Shown in pieces: positions 50,675 to 60,283 of a stretch of 64,000 nucleotides of DNA. Made by a program: the position numbers and the translations under genes. Position 1 is the first letter of the stretch. Each line of letters begins with the position of its first letter. The notes beneath the pieces are model-generated. The model was given only the letters and a program-made list of their open reading frames with translations, was not told the origin of the DNA and did no database searches. Source of the DNA: Komagataella phaffii GS115 (taxonomy: Eukaryota > Ascomycota > Pichiomycetes > Pichiales > Pichiaceae); the NCBI RefSeq assembly GCF_000027005.1, contig NC_012963.1, forward strand, positions 682,001-746,000. Direction: 5' to 3'.

Positions 50675-52528
50675 ATGTTTAGAATACTCGCAAACAGCTC
50701 TACTAAACAGGGACAGAGAGTTTCTAGCAAGCTAGTACAACATAACTCTCCCTCTGGAAGGTTATTCAATACCCAAAGTCCAGCTTCAGCCTCAAAGAAT
50801 GCTAATTCAAGTGCTTCTACTATCCTCCATGATGAGGAACCTCCAAGACCGTTGAGAGATTTCAATCAGAAAAAAAATAAGAAAAACTTCAGGCCATATT
50901 TCCAAGTGCAAACACCCGAAGATTCTGCATTTAAAAATGAATTATTAGCATTTGATAACTACTCATCACAGAACACCACGTATGATCTAAGTAGCGAAAG
51001 TGTCACATACGTCTCTCCTACCTTTTGGGATGCTATTATCGGTATCATGCCGATATATAGACAACTTTTGGAGAGTGGAGAGCTGACAAGTTCTCGTGTC
51101 CAGAACTTGGTCTCATTTTTGAGAAATGGCCTCCGTATGAACAGATTGGAGTTAAAAAAATTAAAGAACAAGCCAGACTTTGATTCTTCTTCTAAGAACA
51201 ACCAAATGTACGAGTTCTTACTCTCATCTGTAAGAGAAGTTTCCAATGATTTGTTAGACGAAAAGTTTAGTCCCAATGTCTCTTTGACCTCATTGCTGAT
51301 TGATTGTTTCAGAGATATGCAACTTCCTGAAGAGGCTATTTCCTTTTGGTCTAACGGAAAACAAATTCCAAACTTGACTGAAATTTTTGAAGGACAGATG
51401 GTACTGGGTGCTGTGTTGCCCATTCTTGCAGATGCCCATGAGGCTAACTTTGATGAACTCTACCCAAAGTACCTTGAACTACAAAAGAATGTCGCTGCCG
51501 AACACAAGGTTCTTCATCCTAAGTTCTTGTTGGGTATGATCAGAGTTTGTCTTTCTAATAATAAAGTCGATGAGTCTCTGCAAATATTCAAGTCTCTAGT
51601 GAACAACTTGTACCAGAATAATGACGGAAAAACTCCATTGCCTCACCAAAAGTCGAATGTTACCATGGCTCATTTGAGTTTTATCGGCTATTGTAAGAAT
51701 ATAGACACTGCAGATGTCTTCTTCAATGACGCTATGGATAACAAATTACCTTACCACACACCATTACAATTGAATTTTATCAACAGTTATATGAACAATA
51801 CTTGGGAAGTCACAAGAGACTTTGAACGGGTCAAAACCATTTGGATTAAGACTTGGAATAACTACGCTTCCAAGAAGTATTTACCTCGAATGATTTCATC
51901 TTCTTTCAACAACGTTTTCTTCAATATATTCTTTCAGAAATACCCACAATATTCAGCTGAATCTATAAAGGAATTAAAACAGCTTATCGTCAGCTACTCC
52001 CAGATCAGACCACTAGATGAGCCATTCCTTAATGTTTTGACTTCTAAATGCCAGCAATGGCGGAGTTTGGAGGTAATTGACTCGATCCAGGAAGCCTATA
52101 AAACTTACAACATTGAGCCGACACTAGTTGCTCATAGATGTCTGTTGAAAGCCTTAGGATCTGTTGACGTACCTCCTCAAAGAATTCAGCAGACTTTTGA
52201 GAATTTGCTGTTGTTGCACGATGCCAATCGTGAAGCTTTCTTAGCACCTGCGGACTTAACGTCCTTGAAATCTGCCACTATCAGATCGCCTATTCTTGAT
52301 GAACTACCTGGTGGCAGAGATGAGAGGGTGAAGCTGTTTTTCCAATTGTTCAAAGTTTACGGACCATATTTAAAGAGCACCAAGGCTTTAGATCGATGGA
52401 TCGCTAGCGACATCGAGCAAGATCCAAGCCTGGCTGTTTGGTATAAGAGCTTGGGTTCATTGGACGTATCCAAGGTGAACCGTTTGAACCTTCCACGTAT
52501 GAAAAGAAACGAACAGTTTAGAGTATAA
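50675..52528 (+). CDS. RMD9: RMD9: mitochondrial PPR-type mRNA stability factor
   Basis: A 617-residue protein. The N-terminus is basic and Ser-rich with no acidic residues until about 53, as in a mitochondrial presequence. It is followed by helical repeat segments typical of Rmd9: LRMNRLELKKLKNKPDFDS, AAEHKVLHPKFLLGMIRVCLS and MISSSFNNVFFNIFFQ. S. cerevisiae Rmd9 (646 aa) binds the conserved 3' dodecamer of mitochondrial mRNAs and stabilises them. The assignment rests on sequence pattern and length. Confidence 0.78.
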   Translation: MFRILANSSTKQGQRVSSKLVQHNSPSGRLFNTQSPASASKNANSSASTILHDEEPPRPLRDFNQKKNKKNFRPYFQVQTPEDSAFKNELLAFDNYSSQNTTYDLSSESVTYVSPTFWDAIIGIMPIYRQLLESGELTSSRVQNLVSFLRNGLRMNRLELKKLKNKPDFDSSSKNNQMYEFLLSSVREVSNDLLDEKFSPNVSLTSLLIDCFRDMQLPEEAISFWSNGKQIPNLTEIFEGQMVLGAVLPILADAHEANFDELYPKYLELQKNVAAEHKVLHPKFLLGMIRVCLSNNKVDESLQIFKSLVNNLYQNNDGKTPLPHQKSNVTMAHLSFIGYCKNIDTADVFFNDAMDNKLPYHTPLQLNFINSYMNNTWEVTRDFERVKTIWIKTWNNYASKKYLPRMISSSFNNVFFNIFFQKYPQYSAESIKELKQLIVSYSQIRPLDEPFLNVLTSKCQQWRSLEVIDSIQEAYKTYNIEPTLVAHRCLLKALGSVDVPPQRIQQTFENLLLLHDANREAFLAPADLTSLKSATIRSPILDELPGGRDERVKLFFQLFKVYGPYLKSTKALDRWIASDIEQDPSLAVWYKSLGSLDVSKVNRLNLPRMKRNEQFRV

Positions 52529-52683
52529 TAATGATGACCACTGTAAATAGAAATTAACGGCCGTACTAATAGATAATTAATTCGAGAGCGTTTCAAATGA
52601 TCTGAAACAGTATCTTTTAAGCCGCAAAACTTTTATATAAGCAGTAGCATGGCACGAAAACTACATTGTTCTACACCGTCATA

Positions 52684-53997
52684 ATGGGTTGTGGAGCTAG
52701 CACTATGGAAATGGATGAAAGGTACTATGAGCAGAAGAGAATAAATGATGCGATTGAGAAATCTTTAAAGTCTCACCAAAAGGTGGAGAGGTCTCAGTTG
52801 AAGATGATCCTCCTGGGTGCAGGAGAAAGCGGTAAGTCTACCGTCTTAAAGCAGTTACGTCTCTTACATAAAGATGGATTCCAGTACCAGGAGCGTCTTC
52901 AGTATGCTCAAATAATCTGGGTCGATGCAGTTCAGAGCATGAAGCTCCTAATGATTCACGCTAGAAGGCTGCATATTCCCTTAAAGTGCGATGAACCAGA
53001 TAGTCCTTTTTCGCAGGCCAAAAAACTGATACTGAGGTACAGATGTCTTGATGTGGGTACCATTGGTGATGAGAGCTTCTTGAAGGATTATGTAATGAAG
53101 TATTCAGATGGCGGTGAATCAAGGAGGAAGAGGATGGGTACCGGTCAAGCAGATGCCCTCTGGGATAGAAATTTGGAACAATCTGAGAGGTTGCTGGGCG
53201 ACTCCGCAGAGACAGAGCTAGAGAACCAGGAATTGGAAGAGTTGAAAGAGTCAAGGCCTACGGGAGATTTTGCTGCGAGGAAGCAACAAAGACAGCAATT
53301 GGCCAACGCAATCCAATTACTGTGGGCACATGATCCGGGGATTCAACAATGTTATAATAGAGCACACGAGTTTCAATTAGAAGCCAGCACAAGGTATTAT
53401 TTTGAAAATATTCAAAAATTTGCGGATCCTGATTATATCTGTAGTGATACAGATATTCTTAAAGGTCGTATCAAAACTACCGGGATAACAGAGACAGATT
53501 TCAATATTGGATCCACAAGGCTTAAAGTGCTAGATGCTGGAGGACAAAGATCAGAAAGGAGAAAGTGGATACATTGCTTTGAAGATATAACGGCAGTGGT
53601 ATTCGTGCTGGCTGTATCAGAATTCAACCAAACACTTTTTGAAGATGAAAGAGTGAATAGGGTCCATGAAGCCATACTACTATTCGAAAGCCTATGCAAT
53701 TCCCGATGGTTTGTCGATACACCTTTTATACTATTTCTGAACAAGATTGATCTGTTAGAGGAGAAGTTACAGCAAACCAACTTCAAAGAGTATTTCCCTG
53801 ATTATCCAGGGGATGTGCATAATGTTGATAGTGTGGTGACATACTTGGAAAGGACATTTTTAAGTGTCAACAGGACAAGCAAGCCGGTATACGTACATAG
53901 AACTTGTGCTACTGACACTCAAAGTATGGAGTTTGTTCTCAACGCCACAACGGACATTTTATTACAGAACCATTTGAAGAAGAGTGGGTTGATATAA
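52684..53997 (+). CDS. GPA1: GPA1: heterotrimeric G-protein alpha subunit
   Basis: A 437-residue G-alpha starting at the ATG 52684 (MGCGAS), which gives an N-myristoylation Gly2 and palmitoylation Cys3. The G1 box is GAGESGKST (45-53), G3 DAGGQRSERRKW, G4 NKID and G5 TCATDT. A 50-60 residue insertion rich in charged residues (about 140-205; SDGGESRRKR to RKQQRQQ) lies in the helical domain, as in the pheromone-pathway Gpa1 of budding yeasts. It ends KKSGLI. The frame further upstream begins with TTG only. The pheromone role is inferred from family. Confidence 0.88.
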   Translation: MGCGASTMEMDERYYEQKRINDAIEKSLKSHQKVERSQLKMILLGAGESGKSTVLKQLRLLHKDGFQYQERLQYAQIIWVDAVQSMKLLMIHARRLHIPLKCDEPDSPFSQAKKLILRYRCLDVGTIGDESFLKDYVMKYSDGGESRRKRMGTGQADALWDRNLEQSERLLGDSAETELENQELEELKESRPTGDFAARKQQRQQLANAIQLLWAHDPGIQQCYNRAHEFQLEASTRYYFENIQKFADPDYICSDTDILKGRIKTTGITETDFNIGSTRLKVLDAGGQRSERRKWIHCFEDITAVVFVLAVSEFNQTLFEDERVNRVHEAILLFESLCNSRWFVDTPFILFLNKIDLLEEKLQQTNFKEYFPDYPGDVHNVDSVVTYLERTFLSVNRTSKPVYVHRTCATDTQSMEFVLNATTDILLQNHLKKSGLI

Positions 53998-54359
53998 TAA
54001 AGGATGTTGGATGTTGTGTTTTTGGTAAGCTCGGCCTGCATTTTTTTTTTTTTTCTCGCATTTCCGACCCGGCAAATGTTGCCTACGGCTCCAGTCTCGC
54101 ACATCTATTTTGTGTGTCATTTGGTGTCATACTATGACACTAACGAGGTGACTCACCCGCGAAGGAAATAAAATGCCTAGCATTAGGCTTTCAGTATATA
54201 AGCACAAGTAGAAGCCCAGGAAGGAATTCTTATTTCTAACAGTCAGCCTACCCTTTTCGTCATTTTTATCCTCTATTAGCTCTAAATATCGGTAATAATA
54301 TCAACCATGTTTTAATCCTGCCTTTGCGTGGGATACCCTACAACAGGTAAATCAAAACT
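53998..54359. promoter_or_regulatory. GPA1 3' end and PCL5-like promoter
   Basis: A 362-bp stretch. It has a T-rich tract (about 54041-54054), a 17-nt palindrome GTGTCATACTATGACAC (54124-54140), the Gcn4-type TGACTCA (54149-54155) and a TATA-like TATATAAG (about 54194). A two-codon upstream ORF ATG TTT TAA lies at 54307-54315. Confidence 0.6.
54149..54155. promoter_or_regulatory. Gcn4-type site (TGACTCA)
   Basis: A perfect TGACTCA 205 bp upstream of the cyclin ATG. This is the Gcn4 consensus for amino-acid starvation genes. S. cerevisiae PCL5 is itself Gcn4-induced and its product drives Gcn4 degradation. Confidence 0.6.
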
Positions 54360-55103
54360 ATGATATTTAACGATTATCAGGCAACGTCATCCACCACTGT
54401 TGTCACAGTAAAGACTGGCAATGACAACCTTGGCGTTCACGTTAAGGCGTTAAAGGCACCTATTGCTGACAAGGTGCAAAAATCGGAACAAATTCAGAGT
54501 GTCGATTCGGTGTCTCTGGTTCATGCTGCTGCTATTATGCTACAACTAAACTGGCCGTGGCAAGTTTATCAATCTTATGACTCTAAACTTCGGGGCCTTC
54601 AATTTTTCATCACTGAAGTTTTGAAACGAACAAAGGCAAAGATCGGCGTATTAGAAGTTGCCCTTTATTATATTCATAAACTAAGTCTCAGAAGTACGAA
54701 GGTTAGGTGTGCAAAAAGAATCTTTCTATCATGTCTTATGCTCTCCTACAAATTCACTCAAGATAAGAACTACACTGCCAATACTTGGTCACGGGTCTCT
54801 GGACTATCTGTCCAGGAGTTGATGCAGAATGAAATTGCGATTCTAGTTGATTTGGAATACAAACTCTTCATCGACCTTGAGACATTCTCCAAATGGAAGG
54901 AGTCACTCCAGGCCCTTGCCTATGGAGCTCCTAAGTCCAGGATGATTTCCTTGGCCTCAGCTATGGCTCGTCCTAACATTCCTCCTTCCCTTTCATGTTC
55001 AGATGATGAAAGTGACTCCACTATGGAACCTATTTCTCTGAAGCGTCGAGTCCACGATAGGTCTCTACCAGTTCAAACTACAAAAAGAGTTCATCTATCA
55101 TAG
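54360..55103 (+). CDS. PCL5: Pho85 cyclin, probably PCL5
   Basis: A 247-residue protein with a cyclin box at about 65-170 (LQFFITEVLKRTKAKIGVLE, KRIFLSCLMLSYKFTQDKNY and WSRVSGLSVQELMQNEIAIL). The pattern is that of the Pcl1/2/5 Pho85 cyclins. The length is near Pcl5 (229). A Gcn4 site upstream favours PCL5, the cyclin that directs Pho85 to Gcn4. PCL1/PCL2-type G1 cyclins cannot be excluded. The first in-frame ATG is at 54360, preceded by a short uORF at 54307. Confidence 0.72.
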   Translation: MIFNDYQATSSTTVVTVKTGNDNLGVHVKALKAPIADKVQKSEQIQSVDSVSLVHAAAIMLQLNWPWQVYQSYDSKLRGLQFFITEVLKRTKAKIGVLEVALYYIHKLSLRSTKVRCAKRIFLSCLMLSYKFTQDKNYTANTWSRVSGLSVQELMQNEIAILVDLEYKLFIDLETFSKWKESLQALAYGAPKSRMISLASAMARPNIPPSLSCSDDESDSTMEPISLKRRVHDRSLPVQTTKRVHLS

Positions 55104-55147
55104 AAATAAGATACTATATACATATAAAATACTAAGTGTATCTTTTT

Positions 55148-55888
55148 TTATTTGAGCTTCAGATAGGCTCTGTGCAAAGCAGCCTGTTTATGCATAAGAG
55201 ACCGTTTCTCAAATCCAGACGATTTGCCATCAATCACACTAATTATCTCCTCCGCCAATCTGACACTGAAATCCTTTGATGCCCTCTTGTCGCTGCCTTC
55301 TAGGATCCATTTGAATGCTAACCTGTTACGTTGTCTCGTAGATAAGGGTACCGGAACGGTAACATTCTTCGCAAATCCGGTCTTCATGGTCTTGGTACTA
55401 CATAATGGTCCCAAGCTGTCCAGACATCCTCTAAGTAACTCCACAGGATCTTTTCTTTTTTGTAAAAACACCAAATACAAAGCCTTGCTCAAATATTGGT
55501 TCGCTTTATACTTCAATCCGTCCTTCATTATGAGGTTTGTGCAATGTTCAATGAGGGGATCATTTTTCAGAGGAATAGGTTTGGACTTTAACTCAGCAAT
55601 CTGTTCCAGCTGCTCTTGAGTTGGCTGCCACTGTAGGTGGCTAGTGTCTCTCATGTCCGCTCTTGCTTGTCCTGGGGGTGCCAAGGAGACTTCTGGGATC
55701 CACGGCTTGTCATTCAACTCTTTTCGTAGTTCCTGTATAGATTGGATCCAAAGGTCATACACATCTTTGTTTTGGGAAGAGTTAAATCTAAAAATTTGCA
55801 CTGGTGTTTTTTGCAACAAAGGGCTAGTAACAAACCTTCCCAAGGAGCCTACACCAAGCCTTCTAGAAAGATTAGACACTCTCAACAT
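55148..55888 (-). CDS. RSM7: RSM7: mitochondrial ribosomal protein uS7m
   Basis: A 246-residue protein with a presequence (MLRVSNLSRRLGVGSLGRFV) and the S7 core (DPLIEHCTNLIMKDGLKYKA; PLSTRQRNRLAFKWILEGS). It ends HKQAALHRAYLKLK. It binds the head of the mitochondrial small subunit. It is followed (same strand, upstream) by COR1, with a 183-bp gap. Confidence 0.92.
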   Translation of the reverse strand: MLRVSNLSRRLGVGSLGRFVTSPLLQKTPVQIFRFNSSQNKDVYDLWIQSIQELRKELNDKPWIPEVSLAPPGQARADMRDTSHLQWQPTQEQLEQIAELKSKPIPLKNDPLIEHCTNLIMKDGLKYKANQYLSKALYLVFLQKRKDPVELLRGCLDSLGPLCSTKTMKTGFAKNVTVPVPLSTRQRNRLAFKWILEGSDKRASKDFSVRLAEEIISVIDGKSSGFEKRSLMHKQAALHRAYLKLK

Positions 55889-56071
55889 GGGGTTTCTGGT
55901 GGAAGGTTGAAAGAAAATTATTTGTTGGTCGAGCGAAGAGAGTAGATTAGTTTATGCTCGAAAATGAAACATTTAGTTGGTGAAAGGAAGAATACGTCTT
56001 ACAAATGACTTGACCATAATCCTACAATAAACATGTCTTCTATTTAACATACTCCTAGATAGTTTATTTGC

Positions 56072-57382
56072 TTACCATCTCATTTGGGACATGTCGTTTC
56101 TCAATCTGTTGTAATCGAACAAAGCCTCGATTTGTCCTGTGGCAGAGATGGCAATGTCTTGATCCCACAATTTGGAACCTGCCCACCTAGTAACGTCAGC
56201 AACGCTAACCTTGTCAATTCTAGAAATAATCTCCTCGGAGGACTGTTCATATCCAGAAACAATGGCGTTGATACCCAGAGAAGCATTCAACTTTTCAACG
56301 GTGTCATCTTTACTCAATAACAAAACCTTTAGTTGAGCCTTGGCTCTCTCAACCTCAACTTCGGAAATGGTGGTGGAAAATCTGTTCCAGTCTTTTAGGG
56401 TGAAATGGATCAAGTCGTCAAGGTTAATGATGTTGGAAGATTGTGTGTAGAAACCCCACAAACCGGAATCGGTTAAGGAAGTGGAAAAGTGGTAGTAGGA
56501 GTCTGCCAAGTGGTTCTCCTTGACGATGGTGGATAATTTGGAACCTTGTAGAGCAGAAGTAGGGTCACTGTTAAGGTAGCTTCCGTTCACCTGGGCAGCA
56601 ACCTTAGCAACAAAGTAGTCTCTAGATAAGAGAGACTCACCTTCAGCAGCAATGGCAACGTAAGCTGATGGCAAGTTGTCATCTCTGAATCTAACCTCGG
56701 AACCCAAGAATTGGGCGGGTTGAACGTGAGGCTTGAGACCTTCAGTAATATTCAACTTGGAAGCAAATTCTACCAATTTCTCATGATCGACATCACCCGT
56801 GGCCACCAAAGCAGTGTTGGATGCAACAAAGCTCTTCTTGAAGAAGGAAATTAAGTCAGCAGGCTCCAAAGTTGAAACGACCTCACCTTTACCGTAAACT
56901 GGCAAGGCCAATGAGGTTCCTTGATAAGCGGTGGAGTACAAGTGCTCAATGACGGTCTGTTCCGGGTTAAGCTCGACGGCATCAGACTTTTCACCGGCAA
57001 TGTTAGCTTGCTCTCTGATGAATGAAGCGTCTTCAAGAGACTTGAGGGAGTTGGTCAAGATGGACTCCAGAGTCTTGAAAGCAGCTGCCTCGTTACCCTT
57101 GGCAATGGTGGTGGAAATGGAAGAAACCTCTCTGTAGTTCTCTGAATCTACGATAACACCTTCCTTGGCAGCGGCATCTTTGGAAGCATTGGCTAGAGAC
57201 TGAACCAAAAGAGACGATACACCTGAGTTGTATGGGTTCTCAGCTCTGGAACCAGCGCCTGTGTAAACACCAATGGTAGTGTATGTGGATGGAACTTTTT
57301 TGGAGGCAATCACTAAACCATTGGTCAGCTGGGTGAATCTAGCCTTACCAGCGGCGGTGGACAGAAATCTCTTGGAAAGCAT
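56072..57382 (-). CDS. COR1: COR1: core subunit 1 of the cytochrome bc1 complex
   Basis: A 436-residue M16-family protein. It has a mitochondrial presequence (MLSKRFLSTAAGKARF). The region GSRAENPYNSGVSSLLVQSLA aligns with the peptidase active site but lacks HxxEH, so it is not a protease. FLGSEVRFRDDNLPSAYVAIA, SGLWGFYTQSS and DYNRLRNDMSQMRW match yeast Cor1 rather than Qcr2 or the MPP subunits. It is a matrix-side structural subunit of complex III. It is divergent from MRP2. Confidence 0.94.
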   Translation of the reverse strand: MLSKRFLSTAAGKARFTQLTNGLVIASKKVPSTYTTIGVYTGAGSRAENPYNSGVSSLLVQSLANASKDAAAKEGVIVDSENYREVSSISTTIAKGNEAAAFKTLESILTNSLKSLEDASFIREQANIAGEKSDAVELNPEQTVIEHLYSTAYQGTSLALPVYGKGEVVSTLEPADLISFFKKSFVASNTALVATGDVDHEKLVEFASKLNITEGLKPHVQPAQFLGSEVRFRDDNLPSAYVAIAAEGESLLSRDYFVAKVAAQVNGSYLNSDPTSALQGSKLSTIVKENHLADSYYHFSTSLTDSGLWGFYTQSSNIINLDDLIHFTLKDWNRFSTTISEVEVERAKAQLKVLLLSKDDTVEKLNASLGINAIVSGYEQSSEEIISRIDKVSVADVTRWAGSKLWDQDIAISATGQIEALFDYNRLRNDMSQMRW

Positions 57383-57778
57383 GGTTGTTAACTATAAAGG
57401 AACAGGAAAAAGATCTGGTTGGTTTTCTTTGAATTTGCCAGAGAGCCAATCATAAGGAGCGAATTGTAAGAGTATCTGTGGTGTTGGGGTGTTTGGCAAG
57501 ATTTAGAGGTGTAACTTTCTCAATCTTGTTTAACGAAATCAAGGTTGATAGGTGGCCATAGAATTATTCGTAAAGTCTATCACACATGTTTAGGGTGTCA
57601 AAAACTAATTTACTGAGCGTTTTTCAAATGTTCTGGTTTAAATCTTCTTCAATCACTTCAGTGGATCATCAGACATCCAAGGGAACAACTCTAGAATACT
57701 CGCGATAACTCTCACGCGAATAGTTGTATCACATTGGAAGAATTTCAACTATCACCAAGGATCAAACCGACGTACGAG
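57383..57778. promoter_or_regulatory. COR1/MRP2 divergent promoter region
   Basis: A 396-bp region between two nuclear genes for mitochondrial proteins. No clear Hap (CCAAT-type) element was confirmed beyond CCAAT at about 57448 (GCCAATCA), which may serve COR1. Confidence 0.5.
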
Positions 57779-58126
57779 ATGACTATGAAACGGTTTCCTA
57801 TTCCTACAAAGATTCCCAGCACATACATAAATGGGCGAGTATTGAGGGACCATTTTAAAAGACAGCAGGCTGCTGCAAATGAAGTTACCGTGCAAGCATT
57901 AAAGTTTATTGCTAGGAACACTCTACTGCCAAAAAGAACAAGAGTGGAGGCCCAACTACAATTGACATCCATGCCTTATTATACTTATATGAACCAAGTT
58001 AGCAACAGATGCGTGGATTCTGGAAGAGGCAAAGGTGTTTTCAGGGATTTTAGACTTTGTAGAACTCAGTTCAGAGAGCAGGCATTAGCGGGCGAACTTC
58101 CGGGGGTGATGAAAGGTGTGTGGTGA
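57779..58126 (+). CDS. MRP2: MRP2: mitochondrial ribosomal protein uS14m
   Basis: A 115-residue protein, the same length as S. cerevisiae Mrp2, starting at the ATG 57779 ([13 protein letters not shown]). Typical segments are [33 protein letters not shown] and [20 protein letters not shown], with the end LPGVMKGVW. uS14 binds the head of the small mitochondrial subunit. The zinc-finger cysteines of some bacterial S14 proteins are not present as a set. The frame begins earlier only with TTG. Confidence 0.93.
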   Translation: MTMKRFPIPTKIPSTYINGRVLRDHFKRQQAAANEVTVQALKFIARNTLLPKRTRVEAQLQLTSMPYYTYMNQVSNRCVDSGRGKGVFRDFRLCRTQFREQALAGELPGVMKGVW

Positions 58127-58306
58127 ATATTCGTGTGTGCTGTAAATAATAATCATAATAAATGCAAGGATAACAAGTTTGACTGAACTAGCAGCACCGC
58201 TGGCAAAAGCTTTCTTTTTTGTAGGCAGGAGCCTCAAATGAGTCTGTTTATTCTTGCGGGGAGAGTTTGAAGGTAAAAAGCCAACCTTCTTCTGTCGAGA
58301 TGACAT
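58085..58306 (-). CDS. Possible small membrane protein
   Basis: A 73-codon ATG frame. It has a basic N-terminus ([20 protein letters not shown]), a hydrophobic segment (about 39-55; [17 protein letters not shown]) and a short His-rich end. It has the size and layout of a single-pass small membrane protein. Its last 42 nt overlap the MRP2 end on the opposite strand. No family is recognised, so it may be chance. Confidence 0.4.
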   Translation of the reverse strand: MSSRQKKVGFLPSNSPRKNKQTHLRLLPTKKKAFASGAASSVKLVILAFIMIIIYSTHEYSPHTFHHPRKFAR

Positions 58307-58816
58307 GACTTCAAGACCTTAAATCTGTTTCTATTCCACCTACATCTAGCAAATATTATCAGTTTTTGGCTATCGCCACAGAAACTCCTGTGACAATAAC
58401 CGATAGGTCATTCAGATCTTCAAGTAAGGGAACCTTAGAAAATAAATGCGGAATAAGCCACGATGCAATATACCCACAGGGACTAACTCTGCAGTGTATG
58501 TATGCATCCAGGAACTCCAAATAGCAACCTCATACACAAAAAGTCCCAACTCTGGAATTTTCTCGCTCCTTTACATCCTCTAACCAGTTGATCTAGGACA
58601 AAGAATGGTACTCAGTATCAACAGACGCCAATATATAATTCAAAGCGGGATTGGGCCAACCAAACGGCCTAGCTTTCATCCCTCTATATGAATGCTAAGC
58701 TTCGGCTGAGAGTGGCTTAAACAGGCGCAGGCGCGACAGGTACGTCATCCATCAACAACTACTAGAACGTTATCTAGTCCTATAAATCTCAACCCTTACC
58801 CCATTGCTACCTCTGT
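58307..58816. other. Intergenic region upstream of the arrestin gene
   Basis: A 510-bp stretch. It holds one nested stem-loop: outer arms CTATCG/CGATAG (58370-58375 and 58401-58406) and inner arms CACAG/CTGTG around AAACTC. No RNA is recognised. The rest looks like promoter. Confidence 0.4.
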
Positions 58817-60283
58817 ATGTTTTCAATCTCTTCTGTCTCAATTCACATTGACCCACTCTACAGAAAGCAAGTTTATGCCTCTGGTGACATTATAAAAGGT
58901 ACCATTCAATTGAATGTCCCGAAAGACATATCTTTGAAAGGTATTGATGTAAAGTTGGAAGGGATCTCTAAAGCTACTGCAAAATTCCGTAAAAGGCATA
59001 CCCATGAGAACAACAAGTATATCTGGATTACTGAAACTCATCGATTCTTATTTCATGATGACAAAGTATTTCCTCCCAAAAATATTCAAGCTGTGACCCA
59101 TGCTACGGAGTTTGATCTGATAGCAGGAGAGTACTCCTATCCCTTCGAATTTGTCCTCCCCGACACATCCAATTGTTACAGGAAACCGTTGGTTGAATTG
59201 GCTGATAGCTATGGTAGAGCATGTAATAAGCATTACTATGGCTTTGTAGCCCATAAAAATTGTTATCTGCCTCCCAGTTTCTCGTATCGAGATGCTAACA
59301 TCAAGTATTTCATCAAAGTGACGGCTCGAAGAAGTGCATTATTGAAAGCCAACTTGAGAGAGATTGTCCCTTTTGTTTTCCTACCTGATGATTCCTTGAT
59401 CTCTCGAGATGTACCAGTAGGAACACCGGTTTATGCAAAGAAGGTCATTGACTTTCCAAATAAAAGGGTTGGCCAAATATTTCAAAAATCAGGTGGTGTG
59501 CAAACTAGAAAGGAATGTACGACTGGAACCACTCGCAGAAAAAGGTCAATATTTGGTTTTGGAAAGGGTTCTGATGACGCTGACTTTCCATCTAGTCCAT
59601 TAGAGATTGACTTTGATATTGTGTTGCTCAATGGAGCAACGTTAACTCCAGGACATCCCCTTGATCTGCAGATAATTCTGGGTACATCTAATCCGAGCCA
59701 GTTCTTTATGGATAATGGTGAGTCTAACCTCTTGGGTAGAGTTTGTTTCACGCACTTTGAGATTGAGTTAGAAAGAGATACTTTCTATTCTGTGGGTCAC
59801 AAGCATATAAATCATGCTAATAAAGTTAAAGTATTTGAGTCCAAGGAACTCAATATGTGGTTAGATATGGCTGATGCACAACCAGTTTCAGAAACCGAAG
59901 CCAAACTGCGCATTCCCACAGACTTTTTAGAGTCGGTTGTGGTGCCTAGACATCTTCCTCCCACCTTTTATTCGTGTAACATTTACACAAAATATTCATT
60001 ACATATAACAGCACGATTTGGTGACAGTGACCATAGGCCAAAGAAAACATTCGCAATTTTTCCTATCACACTTCTCTCAGGAATCGATCGGAGAATGGGG
60101 CCTCCACCTCCTCCTCCTCAAGATGGAATACCGGTGGAAATACCACCAACACCTTCAAAAGAAGCTAAAACTAGTGCGCCAGCGCCTGTCTATAGTCCCC
60201 AGGAGCCCGAGCAATTACCGTCCTATCAAAGTGCGCTCACCGATGCAACCACTGAAACACACGGACAATCCAATCACACGTAA
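58817..60283 (+). CDS. Alpha-arrestin, ART10-like ubiquitin-ligase adaptor
   Basis: A 488-residue arrestin-fold protein: arrestin N domain at about 1-170 (VYASGDIIKGTIQLNVP; VKLEGISKATAKF; YSYPFEFVLPDTSN) and C domain at about 225-405. A Pro-rich tail carries LPSYQSAL, a variant PY motif that could bind the WW domains of Rsp5. S. cerevisiae Art10 has a similar N-terminus and size. Arrestins of this kind recruit Rsp5 for endocytosis of membrane proteins. The orthology to ART10 is tentative. Confidence 0.75.
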   Translation: MFSISSVSIHIDPLYRKQVYASGDIIKGTIQLNVPKDISLKGIDVKLEGISKATAKFRKRHTHENNKYIWITETHRFLFHDDKVFPPKNIQAVTHATEFDLIAGEYSYPFEFVLPDTSNCYRKPLVELADSYGRACNKHYYGFVAHKNCYLPPSFSYRDANIKYFIKVTARRSALLKANLREIVPFVFLPDDSLISRDVPVGTPVYAKKVIDFPNKRVGQIFQKSGGVQTRKECTTGTTRRKRSIFGFGKGSDDADFPSSPLEIDFDIVLLNGATLTPGHPLDLQIILGTSNPSQFFMDNGESNLLGRVCFTHFEIELERDTFYSVGHKHINHANKVKVFESKELNMWLDMADAQPVSETEAKLRIPTDFLESVVVPRHLPPTFYSCNIYTKYSLHITARFGDSDHRPKKTFAIFPITLLSGIDRRMGPPPPPPQDGIPVEIPPTPSKEAKTSAPAPVYSPQEPEQLPSYQSALTDATTETHGQSNHT

